A DNA stretch of 62,972 nt, from contig NZ_RHHO01000035.1 in the NCBI RefSeq assembly GCF_003710865.1, forward strand, positions 1-62,972, read 5' to 3'. This document shows positions 36,405 to 44,237 of this stretch, in pieces. This stretch comes from Brevibacillus borstelensis. GTDB taxonomy: Bacteria > Bacillota > Bacilli > Brevibacillales > Brevibacillaceae. Numbering within the stretch: the first letter of the stretch is position 1; every line of letters starts with the position of its first letter. Below the pieces are notes generated by a model. That model saw nothing but the letters and a program-made list of their open reading frames with translations. It was not told where the DNA came from and did no database searches. The position numbers were made by a program, and so were the translations under genes.

Positions 36405-36439
36405 GGCCCTCTTGGTGAACAGCGAAGAGGCTTATTTTT
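36405..36439 (+). terminator. terminator of the AEP operon
   Basis: GCCCTCTT pairs with AAGAGGC around an 11-base loop, followed by TTATTTTT. The remaining stretch to 36597 holds only A/T-rich promoter-like DNA. Confidence 0.75.
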
Positions 36440-36597
36440 CACCCATAGGACCAAGTAAAAACAATATAACACATGCATGGAATATGTATTTTCCTATATT
36501 TCTGTTGCTTTAACCAAGCTCGAAGGACTGAACCCGGATCAAACCAACAATCCTTACCAATTGGAAAATTGCTCATGCAGACAGGAGGACTTTATCC

Positions 36598-37383
36598 ATG
36601 TCTCTGGTGGGTGAAGAGCGCAAAGAAGTCATCATCCATCTACTGAACTACGCCGGAAAAGTGCGAACGAACGAACTAGTGGAAAAGCTGCAAGTATCCT
36701 CGGAGACGATCAGGCGGTATCTCGAAGAGCTGGAAAGCGAAAAAAAGCTGAAACGTGTTTACGGCGGGGCGGTCAAGATCAACTACGACCGGGAGGAGCC
36801 GTCCCACCTGACGAGAGAGGTGTCGCACGCCGAGGAAAAGAAAAAGATCGGCCGGGCGGCAGCCAAACTGGTGCAGGACAACGACGCAATCGTGATCGAT
36901 GACGGTACGACAACGCTGCATATGTTGAGCTATTTAATCAATAAGAAGAATCTCAAAATTCTCACCATCTCCGTACCGGCATTGAATGTTCTGATGGATT
37001 ATCTGAACCGGGAGCTGTTCACCGGAGAGGTATACTTTATCGGCGGAAAGGTACAGTCAAAGCATTTTCGAACAGTCGGAACGCTTGCGGAAAAAATGAT
37101 GCAAAACTTTTTTGTCGACAAGGCTTTTATCTCGATCGACGGGATTCTGGCTCACAAAGGGATTACCAGCTATGATGCCGACAAAGCAATGCTGGGGAGG
37201 CGGTTTATCGAACATTCTCAGGAGATCATCGTCTTGACGGATCACTCCAAAATCGGAATCAGTACGTTTTATAAAGTGGCCGATCTCAAGGAGATTGACA
37301 GTGTGATCAGTGACGTTCCTGCACCCAAAGAGTGGCGGCACGAGCTGGATCAAAGAGGCGTCAATTGGATTGTCGGTGAGTGA
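36598..37383 (+). CDS. DeoR family transcriptional regulator
   Basis: The 261-residue protein has the DeoR HTH (NELVEKLQVSSETIRRYLEELE, about residues 24-45) and a sugar-phosphate-isomerase-like sensor domain (VIDDGTTTLHML, EVYFIGGKV, SIDGILAHKGITSYD). DeoR proteins usually sense phosphorylated sugars or related metabolites. It is separated from the AEP operon by a terminator and precedes the microcompartment-like genes, which it may control. The start follows ACAGGAGGAC. Confidence 0.9.
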   Translation: MSLVGEERKEVIIHLLNYAGKVRTNELVEKLQVSSETIRRYLEELESEKKLKRVYGGAVKINYDREEPSHLTREVSHAEEKKKIGRAAAKLVQDNDAIVIDDGTTTLHMLSYLINKKNLKILTISVPALNVLMDYLNRELFTGEVYFIGGKVQSKHFRTVGTLAEKMMQNFFVDKAFISIDGILAHKGITSYDADKAMLGRRFIEHSQEIIVLTDHSKIGISTFYKVADLKEIDSVISDVPAPKEWRHELDQRGVNWIVGE

Positions 37384-37448
37384 GCGGAGGGTATGATGCC
37401 GCTTCACCATTCGGTTAGAGTGATGATGGAAAAAAGCGGGGTGAAGGT

Positions 37449-37625
37449 ATGCTCAGTGGTGAACGCTCCATCATTTTTCCGGATGTAGCCGTACGCATCG
37501 ATCCGGCGTTCGCCCTCGACCTGCACATCGACCAGGACGAGGCGAATGCGGCCAACCTGCGGACGGGAGACGAGATGGAGGTCATCGGCAAAAACGGCAA
37601 ACTCCTGTCCTCTACAGGGAGGTGA
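37449..37625 (+). CDS. C-terminal fragment of a PduL-type phosphate acyltransferase
   Basis: The 58-residue ORF starts after GGGGTGAAGGT. It matches the C-terminal half-barrel of PduL phosphotransacylases: VAVRIDPAFALDLHIDQDEA, then NAANLRTGDEMEVIG. Full PduL is about 200 residues with two barrels and metal ligands that are absent here, so this piece cannot carry the known reaction. The frame upstream stops at 37416-37418. It may be a remnant or a shortened structural or targeting domain. It lies 5 bases before the next gene. Confidence 0.6.
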   Translation: MLSGERSIIFPDVAVRIDPAFALDLHIDQDEANAANLRTGDEMEVIGKNGKLLSSTGR

Positions 37626-37630
37626 AGCAA

Positions 37631-38449
37631 ATGGAGGTCAGAAAGCTGGTCGAATCGATCACACGCGAGCTCCTGGCATCGATGCAAGCCGAGAAGGAAA
37701 AGCTGCACAAGCACAAGCTGCTGTTCATCTTTTGCGACAGTACGGCACAAGAGCCGTTTGCCGACCAGTTTATTGCGCTGCAGAATCACGGGATTTGCCA
37801 CGACATCCTGTTTCTCGACGGGGAAACCTCGTCCTGGCTTGGCATGCATCGCATTGAATGCGGAGGTGCCGGCAAAATCATCGCTGTGGACGAGTACGCG
37901 CCGGCCCCGCTGGAATTGCCGAAAGAATACGACGGCGTGATCGTTCCGGAAATCGATCTAGACAACGCGGCCCGGGTCGCTGCCGGATTGAAAGGCACCG
38001 TCAAGGCAGAGATCATCTTTTCCGCGCTCGTCTTGGGAAAATTCGTGCTGGTCGGGGAAGACGTACCTGGAATCAAGCGTTCGGACCGCCGCTGCCTGAA
38101 GACACTGTCACTGCCCGCCGCGTACCAAAAGCTGTTTGAGCGGCACGTGAGCGAGATGAAGGCTTTGGGCGTCGAATTTTTCCCGCAACGAGAATTGGCC
38201 AATGCGGCTGTAAGGAAATGGAAGGCAAAAAGACAGGCAGAAGCAATGAAAGAGTCGGATCAGCTCCCCGGTGGGGTGCGCAAGCTGCTGCCGGGCAGTG
38301 GGAAGCTGATCTCAGCCGAATGGGTAAAGTCGCAGCCAGACTTCCCTGAAAACAGATTGATCCTGGAACAGGGAGCAATTGTTTCTCCCTTGGCAATGGA
38401 TCTGCTCAAGGAAAGAGGGATCGCTGTTCACTATGTCGGTAAAGGGTGA
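37631..38449 (+). CDS. microcompartment-associated flavoprotein-like protein
   Basis: The 272-residue protein starts after GGGAGGTGAAGCAA. The N-terminus is an amphipathic helix (VRKLVESITRELLASMQ) like cargo-targeting helices of microcompartment proteins. The centre resembles a flavoprotein fold (KHKLLFIFCDST, YDGVIVPEIDL, GKFVLVGEDV). The C-terminus (GAIVSPLAMDLLKERGIAV) resembles a motif recurring at the end of Pdu/Eut accessory proteins. The function is unknown. It lies between the PduL piece and the EutN gene with almost no gaps, so the three form one operon. Confidence 0.65.
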   Translation: MEVRKLVESITRELLASMQAEKEKLHKHKLLFIFCDSTAQEPFADQFIALQNHGICHDILFLDGETSSWLGMHRIECGGAGKIIAVDEYAPAPLELPKEYDGVIVPEIDLDNAARVAAGLKGTVKAEIIFSALVLGKFVLVGEDVPGIKRSDRRCLKTLSLPAAYQKLFERHVSEMKALGVEFFPQRELANAAVRKWKAKRQAEAMKESDQLPGGVRKLLPGSGKLISAEWVKSQPDFPENRLILEQGAIVSPLAMDLLKERGIAVHYVGKG

Positions 38450-38454
38450 CCGCC

Positions 38455-38727
38455 ATGTTTCTGGGAAAAGTGATTGGCAGCGTCTGGTCTACGCAAAAAG
38501 AAGAGGGCATGGAGAATCTGAAGCTGCTGATTGTCCAACCCATAGACTGGAAGGAAAACGAGGGCGGGCCAACGGTGATCGCGGCCGATCGCATCGGAGC
38601 CGGAATGGGCGAGCGGGTCATCGTATCGCGCGGCACTCCGGCGAAAAACATCTTTGCCCATAAAAATGTCCCCATCGATGCCGTCATCGTGGGGATCGTC
38701 GACTCCTATGAAGTGCAAGAAGGGTAA
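38455..38727 (+). CDS. eutN: EutN/CcmL family microcompartment vertex protein
   Basis: The 90-residue protein has the EutN/CcmL beginning (FLGKVIGSVWSTQK), the central LLIVQP and DRIGAGMGERVIV, and the closing VPIDAVIVGIVDSYEV. These proteins form pentamers that cap the vertices of bacterial microcompartments. ATG 38455 lies close after AAAGGGTGA. No hexameric shell (BMC-H) gene is in this window, which is unusual for a working compartment. Confidence 0.88.
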   Translation: MFLGKVIGSVWSTQKEEGMENLKLLIVQPIDWKENEGGPTVIAADRIGAGMGERVIVSRGTPAKNIFAHKNVPIDAVIVGIVDSYEVQEG

Positions 38728-38807
38728 CGGCTTTTCAGGTGTAGTCTCCACAGGCTGCACCTGTGCTTATTTGCTTCGGCAATCTGAAAAAGAGGGCTGG
38801 GAGAAGG

Positions 38808-39674
38808 ATGTCCACCACCATTTTGCTCGTTCTGTTGTTTGCCGCTCTGTGCCACGCGGTCTGGAACGCGGTTTCCAAGCAGATTGAAGAACGCGATTCT
38901 TTTTTTACCTTGATCTTGGGCGTCTCTGTCATCCTTTACTTGCCATTGGCTGTGTATCTTTTCTCCACATCGCCCTTTCCTCCTGCAGCGGTCAAATGGC
39001 TATTGCTCAGCACTTGTTCGGAAGTTCTATATTTTGTCGCGCTGGCCAAAGCTTATCAGACAAACAACCTGAGCCATGCCTACCCGGTATTGCGAGGCAC
39101 TGCGCCTATTGTCACCACGATCCTCAGCTTTTTGTTCTTCGGGGCCACGATCGCTTGGACAGGGGTAATCGGAATTGCCGTGATTGTCGTGGGGGTGCTC
39201 ATGATGAATCAAAAGAGCTTTTCGCCAAAAGAACTGGGCAGCCTGCTGACGGACTGGAGCAGGATGAAATGGGACTTTCTGGCAGGCGCTTTTTCGGCCT
39301 GCAGCAGCATGATCGACGGGATGGGAGCCGCCATGATGTCTGGCTTGCTGTTCAAATATGTCGTCTTCATCGGCATGTTCGCGGGGAAATGGATGATCGA
39401 CAAAAGAACAGAGACGAAAACCGATTACTTGTCACTGGTGAAACGGTATCCGGTCCAAACAGCAGCGGGCGGGCTGTTTGTGTTCATCTCCAATTCGCTC
39501 GCGGTCTACGCCATGCAAACAACGCCGGTCACGTACGTGGCATCTGTACGGGAGATCAGCATCGTCTTTGCCACTCTCATCGGCGTCATTTGGCTGAAAG
39601 AGCAGGTCAGTATCGTGAAATGGGTGTCGATCACCATGATTCTAAGCGGCGTCCTCATTATCAAGCTGAGCTGA
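38808..39674 (+). CDS. EamA/DMT family transporter
   Basis: The 288-residue protein has ten hydrophobic segments in two EamA halves (LLFAALCHAVWNAVSKQI first; TYVASVREISIVFATLIGVIWLKEQV late). Substrates of this family vary widely. Its start follows GGGAGAAGG. It is downstream of EutN on the same strand; a hairpin (CAGGTG/CACCTG, 38736-38763) lies between them. Confidence 0.85.
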   Translation: MSTTILLVLLFAALCHAVWNAVSKQIEERDSFFTLILGVSVILYLPLAVYLFSTSPFPPAAVKWLLLSTCSEVLYFVALAKAYQTNNLSHAYPVLRGTAPIVTTILSFLFFGATIAWTGVIGIAVIVVGVLMMNQKSFSPKELGSLLTDWSRMKWDFLAGAFSACSSMIDGMGAAMMSGLLFKYVVFIGMFAGKWMIDKRTETKTDYLSLVKRYPVQTAAGGLFVFISNSLAVYAMQTTPVTYVASVREISIVFATLIGVIWLKEQVSIVKWVSITMILSGVLIIKLS

Positions 39675-39714
39675 CGATGTCTGTCCCTCGAAAAAGCAAG
39701 AGCCAAACTCCCAA

Positions 39715-39758
39715 GTAAAAACAGGTACCCCCGAGAATTTTGGGAGTACCTGCTTTTG
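39715..39758 (+). terminator. Rho-independent terminator
   Basis: AAAACAGGTACCCCC pairs (two mismatches) with GGGAGTACCTGCTTTT around a 9-base loop; the right arm itself ends in a T-run. Confidence 0.8.
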
Positions 39759-39806
39759 TTTTGCCGCTTTGAAACCACGGGGACGAGGTGCAGCCTAAAG
39801 GAGGAG

Positions 39807-39931
39807 CTGCTGTCCAAGAAGGAACTGATGTCCAAGAAGGAACTGTGTCCAAGAAGGGACTGTGTCCAAGAAGGAACTGTGCCCAAGAAGGAACTGCAGT
39901 CCAAGGCGGAACTGCAGCTCCAGGGAGTGCT
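39807..39931. repeat. 17-18 bp tandem repeat (minisatellite)
   Basis: About seven degenerate copies of a GTCCAAGAAGGAACT-like unit follow one another; the first five are nearly identical and the last two diverge. It lies between the EamA terminator and the end of the saccharopine-dehydrogenase-like gene. Open frames on both strands reflect the repeat and have no ribosome site. It lacks the spacers of a CRISPR array. Confidence 0.85.
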
Positions 39932-39952
39932 CTGTCTTTTTACAGGCTCATG

Positions 39953-41146
39953 CTACAGGATCACAGACATAGATTCGTTTTCCGCACCCAGTTGTGTTAC
40001 TTCCTCGTGCATGTGGATGCCCCGTTTTTCCAGCTCGGCGAAAATCTCTGCAGGGTTGAACGCTTCTTCCGGAATCAGTACACCCGTTCCTTTTACCCTT
40101 CCTTTCGCGATCAACTCGGTGGCAATCGCCATCGGAATGCCGACGTTGCGGGTGTAGGCGCGCAGTTTTTCCCAACCGGGAACAGAGCCGTCAGAAGCAG
40201 GGTGGGTGTGATAGAGGACATGCTGTACTTTTTTGCCATCCTTCGTTCCGATCACTTCAACATGCAAAGAGTAGCCGTACAGCTCTGTCTCCTGACCTTC
40301 TTTGGAATGGAACAAATATTCGCCAATGCAGTCAAGAATTCCGATCTCTGCGCCGTTGACAGTAATTTTGTCATTTCGCATAATGCCCCAGTCGTACATC
40401 GCCCGCACGAGCTGCATGTTTTTCGCCGGCCACGTTCCACGTACCTCGATGAGCCTCACTTGCTTGTCTGCCAGTGCTTTGGCCAACGTTTTTGTCTCTG
40501 CGTGCGGGATGATGTACTGGACAGTTTTTCCGTACGGTTCAGGCAATTGAATTTCGCGTGGTCTGGCGAACGGAGGCACTTGCACGAATTCGCCGTTTTC
40601 GTAGACGACGCGGCCTGGAAGGTGAGGGTCGTATTCATAGGTCGTCGTTTCTGTGATCGAACGGGAAAAGGCGATGGGGCGAAATGCACCGTGGCTGACA
40701 CGGACCGAGTCGACTGTGTCGAGCTGATTGGCTGCATGCATGGCCATCATTTGCGTAACCCCGGGGGTCATGCCAAAGCCCGGTACGCAGGTCTTGCCAT
40801 TTCGCCTAAACACCTCGTCGGATTCATCTTCGGCACCGAAGCCGTTTAGATTGATTCCGTGGCACCCCGCTTCTGCGATGCAGGCAGTGGAGAGGCCGTT
40901 CAGGGTGATGGTGGTGCCATCCATCACGATGTCGTAGCCTTTCATTTTGTTTACGGTGTCTTCATGATCCAAAACGTTGATTTTGACAAAATCGACACGG
41001 GGATCATTCAGCCATTCAACGACTTTTCTGCCTTCTTCCTCGTTGAAATCCGCCACTGTGATTTTCTCGAAGCTGGAGTATTGCACCAGATCGAGAATGG
41101 ACTCCCGGCAAATTCGTCCTGCCCCACCTAAACACAGAACCTTCAT
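39953..41146 (-). CDS. saccharopine dehydrogenase-like NAD(P)-binding oxidoreductase
   Basis: The 397-residue protein begins with a dinucleotide-binding fold (VLCLGGAGRICRESI, residues 3-17) and the family's GITTIT-like stretch (DGTTITLNGL); GFGMTPGVTQMMA follows. True saccharopine dehydrogenases make or split saccharopine, but the family includes other oxidoreductases. No lysine gene is nearby, so the substrate is unknown. Ribosome site GGAGGCTTCGTC precedes the start, and a TATACT-like -10 box lies at about 41199-41204 (minus strand). Confidence 0.85.
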   Translation of the reverse strand: MKVLCLGGAGRICRESILDLVQYSSFEKITVADFNEEEGRKVVEWLNDPRVDFVKINVLDHEDTVNKMKGYDIVMDGTTITLNGLSTACIAEAGCHGINLNGFGAEDESDEVFRRNGKTCVPGFGMTPGVTQMMAMHAANQLDTVDSVRVSHGAFRPIAFSRSITETTTYEYDPHLPGRVVYENGEFVQVPPFARPREIQLPEPYGKTVQYIIPHAETKTLAKALADKQVRLIEVRGTWPAKNMQLVRAMYDWGIMRNDKITVNGAEIGILDCIGEYLFHSKEGQETELYGYSLHVEVIGTKDGKKVQHVLYHTHPASDGSVPGWEKLRAYTRNVGIPMAIATELIAKGRVKGTGVLIPEEAFNPAEIFAELEKRGIHMHEEVTQLGAENESMSVIL

Positions 41147-41204
41147 GACGAAGCCTCCTCGTTATCTGAATAGTAATTCTTTTTCCTGTCTGATTTTTAG
41201 TATA

Positions 41205-41512
41205 GCACACCGCTTGGGTTTTGTGTTGTTTTTAATTGTAAATGTATTGTGTATTTTATTTTTTTGTCCTTTGTTTACGTGAAAACAGAATAAAAAACAC
41301 ATATTTTTTTAAAACAAATGATTTATCCCAAATAAAAACAACAAAACAAGCATACCCTGTGATATAATAAACGAAAAATTCAGTATATTTACCCCTGTCC
41401 TGCCCATTCTTCCAATAGAACGCGATGGTCTTCATATGACAGGGCTCCGAATCATAAGGATAAGGTATTGCCTTTGAGCAAATGCCTGAATAGCAAAAAA
41501 GAAGGTGTGAAC
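41205..41512 (+). promoter_or_regulatory. A/T-rich intergenic region upstream of mgtC-like gene
   Basis: The divergent gap from 41147 to 41512 is very A/T-rich, especially at 41210-41370. TATAAT-like boxes occur at 41363-41368 (+). No metal-sensing leader structure such as the M-box is evident to my reading. Confidence 0.4.
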
Positions 41513-42037
41513 ATGGAATATCTGCAGGTTATTTATGAGCAGCATGTCATCATGAATCTGGAGATGTATCTGCGTGTCATCATCAGTGCGGTTCTGGGAA
41601 TGTTTATCGGGTGGGACCGCTCCCATAAGAACAAGCCTGCCGGGTTAAAGACGTATATGTATGTATCCGTCGCTTGCACGCTGATCACACTGGTCTCCAT
41701 TTACAGCACAAAGCTGTACAGCTCCCCGAACAGCGGGACAATGATGGATCCGATGCGTCTGGCCGCTCAGATCGTGACTGGCTTGGGCTTTTTGGGCGCA
41801 GGCGTGATTCTGAAAAACGGCTTGCAGGTAAAGGGACTGACGTCTGCTGCGATGATTTTCTTTGCGGGTGGCATCGGGATCGGAATCGGTGCGGGCTTTT
41901 ACGGCATCGTCATTTTTTCCGTGATCGTTTCTTTCGCCCTGGCCAGGGTAAGTCTGCGCTTTGAAGAGAATCATCATAAGCGGATAGAAGAAGAGGGAGT
42001 CAAAACACACGAAGGAAAGCGGCAGGAGGTCATGTAG
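41513..42037 (+). CDS. MgtC/SapB family membrane protein
   Basis: The 174-residue protein has the MgtC helices: RVIISAVLGMFIGWDRSHKNKPAGLKT-like first part (GxxxGxxR pattern), VTGLGFLGAGVIL, and GLTSAAMIFFAGGIGIGIGAG. MgtC proteins inhibit the F-type ATP synthase or support growth at low magnesium; the exact role here is open. The start follows AGAAGGTGTGAAC. It is followed by a hairpin (42106-42164). Confidence 0.85.
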   Translation: MEYLQVIYEQHVIMNLEMYLRVIISAVLGMFIGWDRSHKNKPAGLKTYMYVSVACTLITLVSIYSTKLYSSPNSGTMMDPMRLAAQIVTGLGFLGAGVILKNGLQVKGLTSAAMIFFAGGIGIGIGAGFYGIVIFSVIVSFALARVSLRFEENHHKRIEEEGVKTHEGKRQEVM

Positions 42038-42105
42038 TCATGTAGACTGTATCTAGCCTGCCCGCAAGTCTGAACAAGCAATGCTCGTCTCGTCTGAAGG
42101 GGAAT

Positions 42106-42164
42106 GCATCTCACCCGTCTGTTTGGACAGTCCATGCAGAGGGGACAGAGATGCTTTTGCTTTT
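42106..42164 (+). terminator. hairpin/terminator after the mgtC-like gene
   Basis: GCATCTC (42106-42112) pairs with GAGATGC (42148-42154) around an inner CTGT..ACAG stem, followed by TTTTGCTTTTT. It probably separates the MgtC and Ada transcripts. Confidence 0.55.
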
Positions 42165-42286
42165 TATTGAATGGAGTAAGTACACTGCCGCTGCAGGCTG
42201 GAACGATTTCAATATCTTGCTTTTCCATTCGGAATTGCGTACAGACGACAATCGGCGAGGTTATACTGATGGTGGAGGTGAAGCTG

Positions 42287-42952
42287 ATGGCAAACATAGG
42301 CGGACATGAACCAAAGCATCATTCCATTCCAATGGCGGATGATGCAAAAATAGCTGCCGACGAGGGACAGCTAACAGATGAAAGATGGCAAGCCATCATA
42401 AACAACGATGCTTCCTACGATTTTCAGTTTTTTTACGCCGTCAAAACGACCTGTATTTTTTGCAGGCCGTCTTGCAAATCCAGGCCTCCGAATAAACAAA
42501 ATGTCCGGATCTTTCAAAACGCGCAGCAAGCCCTGGCAGCCCATTTTCGCCCATGCAAGCGATGCAAGCCGACTGGACAGCGTTTGCCCGACAGCGAGTG
42601 GGTCGATCAAATTACGAATTTCATTGACAGCCATTTCAGTGAAAATGTAACACTGGAAATCTTGGCGGAAATGTGCCACGGCAGTCCGTATCATTTGCAC
42701 CGCACCTTCAAGCGGGTAAAAGGAATGACGCCCGGCGAATACGTTCAGCAGTTGCGCATGAACAAGGCCAAGCAGCTTCTGGCCGATACGGATAAAACGA
42801 TAACCGATATTGCTTTTGCTGTAGGTATGTCCAGTACGCCTTATTTCGTAACACTGTTCAAGAAAATGACCGGGACGACGCCTACCGAGTATCGGCACCG
42901 GCATAAACAAGCATCGGAAACGGGGAGGTTGCACTATGAACGCGAAAACTGA
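42287..42952 (+). CDS. adaA: Ada-type methylphosphotriester-DNA transferase and AraC regulator
   Basis: The 221-residue protein joins an N-terminal Ada metal-binding domain (CIFCRPSCKSRPP at about 60; FRPCKRCKP at about 93: four zinc cysteines, the first being the methyl acceptor) to a C-terminal AraC HTH (VTLEILAEMCHGSPYHLHRTF; ITDIAFAVGMSSTPYFVTLF). Accepting methyl groups from DNA phosphotriesters turns it into an activator of repair genes. It overlaps ogt by 17 bases. ATG 42287 follows GGAGGTGAAGC; ATG 42269 is an alternative. Confidence 0.92.
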   Translation: MANIGGHEPKHHSIPMADDAKIAADEGQLTDERWQAIINNDASYDFQFFYAVKTTCIFCRPSCKSRPPNKQNVRIFQNAQQALAAHFRPCKRCKPTGQRLPDSEWVDQITNFIDSHFSENVTLEILAEMCHGSPYHLHRTFKRVKGMTPGEYVQQLRMNKAKQLLADTDKTITDIAFAVGMSSTPYFVTLFKKMTGTTPTEYRHRHKQASETGRLHYEREN

Positions 42953-43472
42953 TCAGACGATTTACTGGACCTTGTTGGTTCATGAAAACTGGAGAATATA
43001 CCTGGCCGCGACATCCAGGGGACTTTGCTTTGTGGGGACACCGAATCAGCCTTTGGAGGAAATGAGAGAGTGGGTGGAAAAGCATTTTTCCGGGAGCCCA
43101 CTGGTGCAAGACGATGAAAAAGTTCAACCGTATGCAGCAGAACTGATCGAGTATTTTCAAGGCATCCGCAAAAGCTTTTCCATCCCTTTTGATGTTTCTG
43201 GCACGCCGTTTCAGCTCGCTGTATGGAACGCGCTCCGCGAAATTCCTTACGGGCAGACCAGCACCTATTCAGATATTGCATTGCGTATCCAAAAACCGGC
43301 AGCAGTCCGGGCGGTCGGGGCAGCGATTGGCGCGAATCCGGTGCTATTCACCGTACCGTGTCATCGGGTGATCGGAAAAAATGGATCGCTTACCGGCTAC
43401 CGGGGCGGTTTGGATGTGAAAACGAAGCTGCTGCAGTTGGAAAAATCCGAAGGCAGTCCGACATATGCCTGA
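42936..43472 (+). CDS. ogt: O6-alkylguanine-DNA alkyltransferase
   Basis: The 178-residue protein has the active-site motif PCHRVIGKNGSLTGYRGG (Cys within PCHRV, about residue 143) and AVWNALREIPYGQTSTY, the DNA-binding part. It removes alkyl groups from guanine O6 by one-shot transfer to the cysteine. It overlaps both neighbours (adaA by 17 bases, the oxygenase gene by 8), so the three are one translational unit. Confidence 0.93.
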   Translation: MNAKTDQTIYWTLLVHENWRIYLAATSRGLCFVGTPNQPLEEMREWVEKHFSGSPLVQDDEKVQPYAAELIEYFQGIRKSFSIPFDVSGTPFQLAVWNALREIPYGQTSTYSDIALRIQKPAAVRAVGAAIGANPVLFTVPCHRVIGKNGSLTGYRGGLDVKTKLLQLEKSEGSPTYA

Positions 43473-44178
43473 TCGTCTCGCACAGCGAATTTCTGCTCTG
43501 GATTGGGATACGCCGCAACAGACGCTGGACGAGCAGGGCTATGCTGTAGTTCCCGGCATCTTGACACAAGAACAATGCAGGGAAATCATCGAAACCTATA
43601 CGGTAGAGAGCCATTTTCGCAGCACAATCAAGATGGCCAGATACCGATTTGGGGTCGGAGAGTACAAGTACTACCAAGCTCCTCTTCCCGATTTGCTGCA
43701 AACACTCCGTCACGGCTTCTATCCTGAGCTGGCGAAAACTGCGAATCGCTGGCACCAGCAGCTAGGCCACGGCATCGTCTATCCGGATACGCTGCCCGAG
43801 TTTCTCGACTGCTGCCATCAGCAGGGGCAAGTGCGGTCAACACCGCTGATTCTGAAGTATGAATCAGGCGGATACAACTGTCTGCACCAGGATTTATACG
43901 GAGAAGTATTCTTCCCGTTTCAGGTCGTGCTTGCCTTGAATCAAAAAGAGCTGGATTACAAGGGAGGAGAGTTCCTCCTGGTAGAGCAGAGGCCAAGAGC
44001 GCAAAGCAGAGGTCACGCGATCAGTCTGGAGCAGGGCGCGGGACTTATTTTCCCGACGAACCACCGTCCAGTCCCGGGAACGCGCGGGTACTACAAGACT
44101 ACGCTTCGGCACGGAGTCAGCACGGTTGCCTCGGGAACGAGGTACAGTCTCGGGATCATTTTTCACGATGCCAAGTAA
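43465..44178 (+). CDS. 2-oxoglutarate/Fe(II)-dependent oxygenase in the Ada operon
   Basis: The 237-residue protein has the HxD...H iron triad: CLHQDLYG (His and Asp near 137-139) and RHGVSTVASGTRYSLGIIFHD, where the His and Arg are the distal iron and 2-oxoglutarate ligands. AlkB enzymes use this chemistry to remove N-alkyl damage. Direct AlkB similarity is weak, but the overlap with ogt and adaA strongly suggests a dealkylation role. The family is probably the 2OG-Fe(II) group found in Ada operons. Confidence 0.82.
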   Translation: MPDRLAQRISALDWDTPQQTLDEQGYAVVPGILTQEQCREIIETYTVESHFRSTIKMARYRFGVGEYKYYQAPLPDLLQTLRHGFYPELAKTANRWHQQLGHGIVYPDTLPEFLDCCHQQGQVRSTPLILKYESGGYNCLHQDLYGEVFFPFQVVLALNQKELDYKGGEFLLVEQRPRAQSRGHAISLEQGAGLIFPTNHRPVPGTRGYYKTTLRHGVSTVASGTRYSLGIIFHDAK

Positions 44179-44237
44179 ACACAACGTATCGTGTATGATA
44201 AAAGGAGGAGGCGTATCAGGAATAGGGGAGAGTCTTC

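Noticed and set aside
39807..39931. CRISPR array
   Set aside because: Units of 17-18 bp follow one another without spacers; no cas genes nearby.
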